Source: a virus. Taken from it: DNA of 31,414 bases. Location: IMG/VR virus record IMGVR_UViG_3300008114_000189, positions 1 to 31,414 of that record. The stretch is one strand, 5' to 3'. The notes under the pieces are model-generated. The model worked only from the letters and a program-made list of their open reading frames with translations. It was not told where the DNA came from and made no database searches. Shown here piece by piece: positions 15,091 to 20,758 of the stretch. Positions within the stretch are counted from its first letter, which is position 1, and every line of letters begins with the position of its first letter. The position numbers were made by a program, and so were the translations under genes.

Positions 15091-15111
15091 TTTAAACTTT
15101 TTTTTATAATT

Positions 15112-15120
15112 AATATATAA
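15112..15120 (+). promoter_or_regulatory. Late-type box AATATATAA before the late sigma gene
   Basis: The box is followed within two bases by an ATG (15122) that opens only a 12-codon frame. The sigma gene itself starts at 15184, so its leader is about 60 bases. Confidence 0.5.
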
Positions 15121-15121
15121 C

Positions 15122-15164
15122 ATGAAGGACATCGAAAATCATAAGCTTATGATGTTATAAGCTT
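15122..15164 (+). promoter_or_regulatory. Leader with 12-codon upstream frame and hairpin
   Basis: A short frame (MKDIENHKLMML, stop at 15158-15160) runs into a hairpin AAGCTTAT / ATAAGCTT with loop GATGTT at 15143-15164. The two overlap, and the sigma-factor ATG follows 20 bases later. A ribosome on the short frame would melt the hairpin, so it could tune sigma-factor synthesis. The structure is visible; regulation is inference. Confidence 0.45.
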
Positions 15165-15183
15165 AAAAAATAAATGATTATGG

Positions 15184-15549
15184 ATGTATTTAAATAACAG
15201 AGAATTATATATTGAATTAGTAGTAAGTAAAGCACAAGGAAGATTAACAAGAAATGCTCAAAAAATGTTAGAGCTTCTTGCTAAGAAAACAATAAAAAAA
15301 ATGAGATATTGGTCTAATGATGATAAATTAGATTGTTATCAAAGTGGATTACTTTATGTATTCCAAAACTGGTATAACTTTAATGAAGAAAAATCAGTAA
15401 ATGCTTTTGCATATTTCACTGAGATCTTTAAAAGAGGAATAGCAAAAGGATATAATGACCTTTATAAAAAGAAAGGTGATAATGAACACCAAATTAGATT
15501 GATCTCTATCGAAGGTTCTAACGAAGGTATGGGATTACACTCTTTATAG
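15184..15549 (+). CDS. 55: Late-transcription sigma factor, gp55-like, 121 aa
   Basis: T4 gp55 is a minimal sigma subunit that directs RNA polymerase to late promoters. This product has the same order of features: MYLNNRELYIEL (T4 YVNNKELLQAI), a middle helix, then DDKLDCYQSGLLYVFQNWYNFNEEKSVNAFAYF (about residues 52-84), matching the T4 stretch with DGIEASIKGLHNFDETK and NPHAYI, and a following F-K-R-G-I segment like sigma region 2. It is shorter than T4 gp55 (185 aa), mainly at the C-terminus. An in-frame TGA at 15175 fixes the start at 15184. It is the natural reader of the AATATATA boxes. Confidence 0.85.
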   Translation: MYLNNRELYIELVVSKAQGRLTRNAQKMLELLAKKTIKKMRYWSNDDKLDCYQSGLLYVFQNWYNFNEEKSVNAFAYFTEIFKRGIAKGYNDLYKKKGDNEHQIRLISIEGSNEGMGLHSL

Positions 15550-15552
15550 AAT

Positions 15553-15723
15553 ATGAAAAATAAAGACATAAAAGATTGGGATAAAGTGACTGTTCAAGTT
15601 TTATTTCCATTTGATATAGTCAGTTCTCCGGGTTTTAGCGGGGCTAAATTTGAACTTGAAGGTAGAATAGGTAGAATAAAGAGAAAAATCAAAAGTATAT
15701 GGAAGGGAAAAACCCAGTTTTAA
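15553..15723 (+). CDS. Hypothetical small protein, 56 aa
   Basis: The ATG lies three bases after the sigma-factor stop, so the genes are probably co-transcribed. The product begins MKNKDIKDWDKVTVQVLF, has a middle SSPGFSGAKFELEG turn and ends in a basic helix (RIGRIKRKIKSIWKG). The last codons form the left arm of the terminator stem. It resembles nothing I know; short size and the basic tail would suit a partner of sigma factor or polymerase, but that is only context. Confidence 0.55.
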   Translation: MKNKDIKDWDKVTVQVLFPFDIVSSPGFSGAKFELEGRIGRIKRKIKSIWKGKTQF

Positions 15724-15735
15724 ACTGGGTTTTTT
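15709..15735. terminator. Bidirectional terminator
   Basis: AAAACCCAGTTT / AAACTGGGTTTTTT stem; the TAA stop of the 56-aa gene sits in its centre. A minus-strand coding remnant ends right next to it (stop at 15736-15738). Confidence 0.8.
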
Positions 15736-15821
15736 CTATTTTTCTTCTAAAATTTCTTCTTCTTTTAAAATTGTTGTAACCATTCTATCAACAATTAAGT
15801 ATGGATATTGATCATATCATA
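15736..15821 (-). pseudogene. C-terminal remnant of a minus-strand gene
   Basis: Reading leftward, the frame encodes YPYLIVDRMVTTILKEEE and a short LEEK end before a TAG, then the shared terminator. Upstream on the minus strand it meets a stop where the HNH remnant begins. A gene tail correctly placed against a bidirectional terminator but lacking its body suggests that the rest was lost when the HNH gene inserted or was deleted. Confidence 0.4.
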
Positions 15822-15935
15822 CCAATATCTTCTGTAAATAGTGAAAATGATGTTATAAGGTTAAATCACTATACTAACTTACAACCATTATGTAGTAAAG
15901 TAAATAGAGATATAAAGATTGATAAGTTTAATTAA
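15801..15935 (+). pseudogene. Degraded HNH endonuclease, C-terminal fragment only
   Basis: The 44-codon frame keeps the nuclease end: DIDHIIPISS and LNHYTNLQPLC then VNRDIK. Over 43 aligned residues, 29 are identical to the intact HNH protein encoded at 9688-10377. The zinc-finger and linker parts are missing, so it cannot work as a nuclease. It is a deletion remnant of a related homing endonuclease. Confidence 0.85.
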
Positions 15936-15977
15936 AACTTTTTTATTAATTTTAATACAAAGTTTAAATATTATATT

Positions 15978-16280
15978 ATGAATAAAGTCGTATTACAATT
16001 TTGGGAAGAATCTATTCGAGGTAAGTCTCCAATACAAGATGGTTGTTCAATACATTTAGACACACAAGAAAGAATTAAATATATAAATTCTATTTATGAT
16101 GGTAGAAATGAAAATAATATACCAGATGAATATGAAAGAACGGTTGGTGATGAGCTAGTTGCTTTTATAGAAGATTCACTCTTTGAAAAACTCACAAAGG
16201 ATAAATCAATTAGAATATATCAACACCAGTTTAAAAATTTGTTGAATATGTCTGAATTAATAATTAAAGAAACGATATGA
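15978..16280 (+). CDS. Hypothetical protein, 100 aa
   Basis: Not recognised. The acidic, helical product begins MNKVVLQFWEESIRGKSPI and contains DEYERTVGDELVAFIEDSLFEKL near 52-74, a likely amphipathic helix pair. No metal or membrane motif is present. It overlaps the next, membrane-protein gene by four bases (ATGA), so the two are translationally coupled and may act together. The upstream 40 bases hold TTTAAATATTATATT, only a weak version of the late box. Confidence 0.6.
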   Translation: MNKVVLQFWEESIRGKSPIQDGCSIHLDTQERIKYINSIYDGRNENNIPDEYERTVGDELVAFIEDSLFEKLTKDKSIRIYQHQFKNLLNMSELIIKETI

Positions 16281-16618
16281 ATACATTGTTCTATTTAGCC
16301 TTAATTTTATTTACATTAAATGAGATTTTTTATTTTTCCAATAGAAAAAGATTAGATATATTTTTTAAGAAAAAAGATTCAAGTCAAATAAAAAAAATTG
16401 ATATACTTTATTACTTGATAAAAACAACTTCAATTATTTGGCCAATAATTGGTTTATTTTCAAGTTTTAGTGTTTTATTTCTTATGATAATATTATTAGG
16501 ATTTACAAAATTTTTACTTTATCATATCTCAAATAGAATTTATAAAGTTTATGTAGATCTACATCCTATATTACTAATATCAATTTATTTAACTATATTA
16601 TTTTATAGATTTACTTAA
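16277..16618 (+). CDS. Small membrane protein, 113 aa
   Basis: Hydropathy by eye gives about four transmembrane segments: residues 3-20, 43-62, 65-84 and 95-111, with a basic loop (NRKRLDIFFKKKD) after the first. The protein has no recognised domain. It is coupled to the 100-aa gene by an ATGA overlap and converges on the gp4-like gene with a four-base overlap and no terminator between. A holin or superinfection-related membrane protein is possible but unsupported by sequence. Confidence 0.6.
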   Translation: MNTLFYLALILFTLNEIFYFSNRKRLDIFFKKKDSSQIKKIDILYYLIKTTSIIWPIIGLFSSFSVLFLMIILLGFTKFLLYHISNRIYKVYVDLHPILLISIYLTILFYRFT

Positions 16619-17139
16619 ACATTAAATTTCTTTAGGTGTTCTTCTGTTATGATTATAAAGTCATAACCCTTTTTGTTACACCAGTTTATCATTGTTTCCC
16701 ATTTTTGTTTATTTTTATACGCCATTTTTAGGTCATACTCGAAGTTTTTTAACTTCTTACCTTTATCCTCAGGTACTTGAAGCCTACCTTCAGTTAATGC
16801 TTGTACAAATGCGTATTCTTTTTGTGGTTTAACTTCAGCTACAACTTGTTTCAAAACACCATTAATTCTCATTTCATAATAAAAATCAACATGATATACA
16901 TGGTTTTTAACTCTTGTATCTCCATTTTCAAAGTGTGTCATTTGATATGGTATCTGTAAGCACTCAGCACCCCATTTAGTTATTTCCGGTTTTAAATCTA
17001 ACCATGTCATTATCTTTTTCTCCCAAGAACTTCTATAAAAAAGACCTCCTTGAGTATTTAATTTTATTACCTTGTCTTTATTTTTTGGAATATAAAGACC
17101 ACCGTGATATTTTGAATTATTTGGCTTGGAATTTAACAT
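16615..17139 (-). CDS. 4: Head-completion nuclease, gp4-like, 174 aa
   Basis: T4 gp4 acts after DNA packaging and is needed to join tails to heads. This product matches its pattern: a Tyr/Gly/Lys-rich start, FYRSSWEKKIMTWLDLKPEITKWGAE (about residues 34-59; T4 has YRSNWEKFFFEWLDKNPEIIAWGSE), YHVDFYY (about 82-88; T4 YFMDFW) and VVAEVKPQKE (T4 FIEIKPKKE), giving the E...D...ExK site of PD-(D/E)XK nucleases, then KW...KGYDFIIITEEHL at the end (T4 RGIKFRILTEDGL). The length is close to T4 gp4 (150 aa). Confidence 0.9.
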   Translation of the reverse strand: MLNSKPNNSKYHGGLYIPKNKDKVIKLNTQGGLFYRSSWEKKIMTWLDLKPEITKWGAECLQIPYQMTHFENGDTRVKNHVYHVDFYYEMRINGVLKQVVAEVKPQKEYAFVQALTEGRLQVPEDKGKKLKNFEYDLKMAYKNKQKWETMINWCNKKGYDFIIITEEHLKKFNV

Positions 17140-17157
17140 AAGTTTATTTCATTTTAT

Positions 17158-17167
17158 TTATATATAA
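17158..17167. promoter_or_regulatory. Palindromic late-type box TTATATATAA serving two genes
   Basis: The box reads the same on both strands. It lies 15 bases before the plus-strand ATG at 17183 and 18 before the minus-strand ATG at 17139, so one box may start both divergent genes. Confidence 0.5.
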
Positions 17168-17182
17168 AAGAAAAAACTTTCT

Positions 17183-17869
17183 ATGGGTGCTTTAGAAGAA
17201 AGAGTTAAATTAAGTTTATTGGTACATGGTAACGGATTAGAAGAAAATTTTAAAAACAATTCACTTGAGTTTTTAGATAAGTGGAGTAAGAGTGATAAGA
17301 TGTTTAAAGCTATAAATGTCTCTGATATAAAACCAGGTGGTTTTTATTTTATTCATTATAAAGACCCTTCTAAATGGATGGAGTATTCACCTGTATTTGT
17401 TGTTAGTTATAAAAAATTTGATAATAAAGTTATCATATTTGGTGTTAATTTAAACTTTATACCACTACAAATAAGAAGTGCTATCTTTGATCCTTATTTC
17501 AAAGATGAGTTTTTTGACAATGATACCTTTCTGAAAGTTACTTATGATGGGATGTATAAAGAACTATTAAAATGGAAATTTGAGTATTCTTTAATGGAGT
17601 ATAATGCTATACAGATTTATAGATGTCATAAAATACACATGAGTCAAATTCCAAGATTTTTATATTCACAACACCCAAAGGCCGTATATGATCCTCAAAA
17701 ACTAATGCAGATATGGAATGCTAAATTAGAGACAAGAGATCAACGACATAATGAGATGGTACAAGCTCTTATTTCTGATTTTTATGATGTTGATGGTAAA
17801 ATCAAAGCTCAATATGAAGCATTAAAAGGACATATACAAAGGATAAAAAATTCTTTAAGGAGATTTTAA
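17183..17869 (+). CDS. Putative DNA-end protector (gp2-like), 228 aa
   Basis: A central domain (about residues 48-105) has the pattern PGGFYFIHYKDP, then Y-S-P-V-F-V-V and GVNLNFIPLQIR, similar to the F/Y-x-Y-x-PK ... P ... GLNLHYLP...R pattern that I associate with gp2-type proteins of T4-like phages. T4 gp2 binds the ends of packaged DNA and protects them from host RecBCD. The divergent neighbour is gp4-like, and genes 2 and 4 are also neighbours in T4. The C-terminal part is a charged helix. The assignment is from memory of the pattern plus context. Confidence 0.45.
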   Translation: MGALEERVKLSLLVHGNGLEENFKNNSLEFLDKWSKSDKMFKAINVSDIKPGGFYFIHYKDPSKWMEYSPVFVVSYKKFDNKVIIFGVNLNFIPLQIRSAIFDPYFKDEFFDNDTFLKVTYDGMYKELLKWKFEYSLMEYNAIQIYRCHKIHMSQIPRFLYSQHPKAVYDPQKLMQIWNAKLETRDQRHNEMVQALISDFYDVDGKIKAQYEALKGHIQRIKNSLRRF

Positions 17870-17887
17870 ATTAGATTAAAAAATTAC

Positions 17888-17895
17888 TATCTTTG
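17888..17895 (+). promoter_or_regulatory. Host-type -7 element TATCTTTG
   Basis: It fits the Bacteroidota consensus TAnnTTTG; the -33 region (TTTTAAA) is weak. The next ATG is at 17920, giving a leader near 20 bases. No AATATATA box is present, so this gene is the best candidate for purely early expression in the late region. Confidence 0.55.
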
Positions 17896-17919
17896 TATAG
17901 TTATTAAAAATCTATAAAT

Positions 17920-18366
17920 ATGAAATATTCTACTTACGTATCAGCATCTGAAAAAGTATCAGCATTTGGTCAAAATGATTTAGCTAAAAGACTTATTGAA
18001 CATGCTAATTTAATTGAGCAAAAGAAAATTGAAGATCTAAAGTTTGATATTTTAGTTGGTAAAGTAAAAGCTTTTGATAATGCTATTTTTCATTCTGTTA
18101 GGGTTTTAAGAGAAAAAGAAGCAATTACGGTTATGTTCATTTTCACTTCAGGTCAAAATACTCACAGAATTAATTGTACCTTAAAACAAAATGGTGAAAT
18201 TGTTTGGTGTGATGGTAACCTTTTTAAAAACAGATCATCTGTTAAAAACTTTACTAAGTTATTTTATCACTTAACTAATTATAATAAAGACATTAGAAAC
18301 GTCTTGAAAGAAAGTGAGATATCAGTGAATAGTTTGAATGTTGTAAATAGAACTTTTTATATCTAA
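17920..18366 (+). CDS. Hypothetical protein, probably early, 148 aa
   Basis: Not recognised. The N-terminal half is helical (SASEKVSAFGQNDLAKRLIEH... ), the middle shows beta strands (AITVMFIFTSG, HRINCTLKQNGEIVWCDG) and the C-terminus is helical. There is no signal peptide or metal motif. It is preceded by a host-type TATCTTTG element instead of the phage late box, which suggests transcription by host polymerase before late sigma is made. It is followed by a 74-aa gene four bases later. Confidence 0.65.
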   Translation: MKYSTYVSASEKVSAFGQNDLAKRLIEHANLIEQKKIEDLKFDILVGKVKAFDNAIFHSVRVLREKEAITVMFIFTSGQNTHRINCTLKQNGEIVWCDGNLFKNRSSVKNFTKLFYHLTNYNKDIRNVLKESEISVNSLNVVNRTFYI

Positions 18367-18370
18367 GAGT

Positions 18371-18595
18371 ATGAAGTATGATTATGAATTAATTAAGGAT
18401 TTTATTATTGAGAAAGATCCTACTGTAAAAAGAAAAAATATCATTTTTGAAAATGTTTATTTACACAATGAGTGGATAATGGCCCCTTATAGAGAACTTA
18501 TTTGGTCTAATAGTTTTAGTGTAAAGTTAGAAGACTACGAACTTAGACTAAAAGAAAAGTTGAGAGATAATAAACTGAATGAATTAGGAATATAG
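18371..18595 (+). CDS. Hypothetical small protein, 74 aa
   Basis: Not recognised. It is charged and helical at both ends (MKYDYELIKDFIIEKD; LEDYELRLKEKLRDNKLNEL) with a central aromatic strand (VYLHNEWIMAPYRELIWSN). It starts four bases after the 148-aa gene and ends at a terminator, so the two form a bicistronic unit under the host-type promoter at 17888. Confidence 0.6.
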   Translation: MKYDYELIKDFIIEKDPTVKRKNIIFENVYLHNEWIMAPYRELIWSNSFSVKLEDYELRLKEKLRDNKLNELGI

Positions 18596-18622
18596 AAAAA
18601 GAGACCTTTGGGTCTCTTTTTT
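18596..18622 (+). terminator. Rho-independent terminator
   Basis: AAAAAGAGACC / GGTCTCTTTTTT stem with a TTTG loop directly after the 74-aa gene. Confidence 0.85.
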
Positions 18623-18643
18623 CATTTTAGGGAGTTCATATTT

Positions 18644-18652
18644 TTATATATA
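18644..18652 (+). promoter_or_regulatory. Late-type box TTATATATA before the portal gene
   Basis: It is followed by an A/T-rich leader of 22 bases to the ATG at 18675. Confidence 0.5.
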
Positions 18653-18674
18653 CCATTAAAATTTATAATTTTTA

Positions 18675-20390
18675 ATGGCTTCATATAATTATACAAATAA
18701 TAATAACTCTCAAGGTGGAATGGGTTTTGTGAATTCCGCTGTAGAAAATAAAGGTCTTTTTAGTAGAATATTAAGAAACTTATCTAACTATGGTATGAAC
18801 TACGATGATATGATCATCAGAAATCAAGTTGGTGTTGGTATTAACGAAGATCCTTATGCAGCGAGAGGTAGTTCAATGTATGACTTCTTTTCTCAAAGAG
18901 CGGTTGCTTCGGTTTTAAATAGAAAATCTATACCTTATTTGGATAAGTCTTATCCTGATAAAAGAAGAATACTAAGAGAATATTCAATTAAAGATGAAAT
19001 TAGAGATTTTATTAGTGCTATCGCGGATGAGTCCATTGTTTATAATGATACTAAAGACTTTTGTTCACCATCACCATTATCTTCTGACTATTCACAAGAT
19101 ATAAAAGATAAATATCAAGAATTTTTTGAAAAAATATATAATAAGTTTGGATTTTCAGATAGTGTTACTGCTTTTAACATGATGAGAGACTTTCTTATAG
19201 ATGGTTATTTGGCAGTTGAATTAGTTTGGGATGATAAAAAGAAGAATATAATCGCATTTAATAGGTTAAAACCAGAAAGTATTGTACCAGCTTATGAACC
19301 AAACGTTGGTCACTTATGGATTCAGTTTCCTGAAGATCCGCAGTTGAGAAGAATATTTTTAGATTCTCAAATAGCATTTATTTCATATTCAACTCAAAAT
19401 GATTTTTCTGAGACTTCATATGTTGAAGGTTTAATTAAACCTTATAACCAGTTAAAAATTCTTGAGCAAACAAGAATTATGTTTAATATAATGAATGCTA
19501 CTGTCTATCAAAAATTTACTATTCCGATCAAAGGTTTATCTAGACAAAAGGCGGAAGAACAAATAGGTCAATTGATACAAGATTATTCAGAAGAAATTGA
19601 ATTTGATGATACATTGGGTACAATTTCTATAAATGGTGCTAAACATATTCCGTATAATAAACAAGTATGGTTTCCTGATGGTGATGCTGGTACTCCTAAT
19701 ATGGAATTAGTTGCTCCTCAAGGACATGATATAAATGAAGATGGTATGTTGAAGTGGTTTCACATGGCACTTAAAAGAGCTTCTAAAATTCCAATTAATC
19801 GATTTGAAGCTGAAGGTGGTGGTGGTACTTTTGTTGCTGATCAAGCTGGTATGACAAATGATGAAGTTAAGTTTCATAATTTTATTGGTAGATTAAGAGC
19901 AAATTTTAAAGAAATTATAGTAAAACCTCTTAAACTACAAATGTTAGTTGAATTTCCAGAACTCAGAGAAGATGATATTATAATGAATGAGATAGATATT
20001 GATTTCAACTCAAATCAAATTTTTGAAGAGTGGAAAAAGATTAATAATTTAGCTAAAAGAGCTGAAGCAATTGGTACACTTACTGGTATTATGAATGGTG
20101 AAAAACCTTATTTCCATATTGAATGGATAATGGATCACGTATTTAAATTAACACCTGAAGAAAAAGCTGAAAACCAGAAATATTGGGCTAAAGATGCTGC
20201 TGGCGCCGGAGCCGCTCCGGGTGCTCAAGGTGGTGCTCAAGTCGGTGGTGAAATGGGTGCTCAAGGTGGTGCTCAAGTCGGTGGTGAAATGGGTGCTCAA
20301 GGTGGTGTTCTTTTCTGTTTTTATATAAAAATGACTAAATTGATCCTCAAAGAAACTCATAGATATATCTACATCAATTCCAGCATCTAA
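18675..20390 (+). CDS. 20: Portal protein gp20-like, with aberrant 3' end, 571 aa
   Basis: The portal is the dodecameric ring through which DNA enters the head and on which head assembly starts. Residues 1-500 have the gp20 pattern: AVASVLNRKSIPYLDKSYPD-like start region, DGYLAVELVWD, FNRLKPESIVPAYEP, LDSQIAFISY, a long helix with LKILEQTRIMFNIMNATVY, then IPINRFEAEGGGGTFVADQ. From about residue 507 come 12-residue repeats (GAQGGAQVGGEM) and from about 545 a tail (VLFCFYIKM...) that is only the antisense of the opposing gene. The true C-terminus is therefore probably missing. Confidence 0.93.
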   Translation: MASYNYTNNNNSQGGMGFVNSAVENKGLFSRILRNLSNYGMNYDDMIIRNQVGVGINEDPYAARGSSMYDFFSQRAVASVLNRKSIPYLDKSYPDKRRILREYSIKDEIRDFISAIADESIVYNDTKDFCSPSPLSSDYSQDIKDKYQEFFEKIYNKFGFSDSVTAFNMMRDFLIDGYLAVELVWDDKKKNIIAFNRLKPESIVPAYEPNVGHLWIQFPEDPQLRRIFLDSQIAFISYSTQNDFSETSYVEGLIKPYNQLKILEQTRIMFNIMNATVYQKFTIPIKGLSRQKAEEQIGQLIQDYSEEIEFDDTLGTISINGAKHIPYNKQVWFPDGDAGTPNMELVAPQGHDINEDGMLKWFHMALKRASKIPINRFEAEGGGGTFVADQAGMTNDEVKFHNFIGRLRANFKEIIVKPLKLQMLVEFPELREDDIIMNEIDIDFNSNQIFEEWKKINNLAKRAEAIGTLTGIMNGEKPYFHIEWIMDHVFKLTPEEKAENQKYWAKDAAGAGAAPGAQGGAQVGGEMGAQGGAQVGGEMGAQGGVLFCFYIKMTKLILKETHRYIYINSSI

Positions 20391-20756
20391 TAATCCAATT
20401 ATTGATCTACCCAATTCTGTTTGTAATGGTCTCCATTCAATTTCTAACTCATCGACAATATCATCTTTTATAATCATTGTGATTCTTTTAACCGAAAAAA
20501 CCACATCAGATAAACTCATATCATTTGATTTAACACTATCAATTTTACCCCATTCATTAATATCTTCAATATCAAATTGAACTCTTTTACCTTCTAGTAA
20601 AGAGTTCAACTTAATTTCTCTTTTAAATTGTAACCAGTTGGGCCACTTTTCTAATTTATTTTCAAATTGTGATAATTTAATTCCTTCTAAATAGAATTTT
20701 TTAATTCTATTTTTTAAATGAGAATCCTCATTATCTACTCTATATAATTGTCCCAT
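20148..20756 (-). CDS. Hypothetical protein with aberrant 3' end, 202 aa as read
   Basis: Not recognised. Residues 1-149 look like a normal protein (MGQLYRVDNEDSHLKNRIKK start; RVQFDIEDINEWGKIDSV; LGRSIIGLLDAGIDVDISM; FEDQFSHFYIK). From about residue 150 the frame runs into the antisense of the portal repeats, giving Thr/Ser-Leu-Ser-Thr-His repeats and a Phe-rich end that are not credible protein. The native stop was probably near 20308. It starts two bases after the RNase R stop, so the two share an operon on the minus strand. Confidence 0.6.
   Translation of the reverse strand: MGQLYRVDNEDSHLKNRIKKFYLEGIKLSQFENKLEKWPNWLQFKREIKLNSLLEGKRVQFDIEDINEWGKIDSVKSNDMSLSDVVFSVKRITMIIKDDIVDELEIEWRPLQTELGRSIIGLLDAGIDVDISMSFFEDQFSHFYIKTEKNTTLSTHFTTDLSTTLSTHFTTDLSTTLSTRSGSGASSIFSPIFLVFSFFFRC
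20220..20307 (+). repeat. 36-nt tandem repeat in the portal 3' end, 2.4 copies
   Basis: Two full copies (20220-20255, 20256-20291) and a 16-base partial one encode GAQGGAQVGGEM. The third copy breaks off at about 20307, exactly where sequence of the opposing gene begins. Confidence 0.85.
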
Positions 20757-20758
20757 AA

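Noticed and set aside
15122-15160. ATG at 15122 as the sigma-factor start
   Set aside because: It is in a different frame and stops after 12 codons; an in-frame TGA at 15175 blocks any upstream start for the sigma gene.
16277-16618. Holin assignment for the four-helix membrane protein
   Set aside because: Topology alone is not enough and it is far from the candidate spanin genes; left as a membrane protein.
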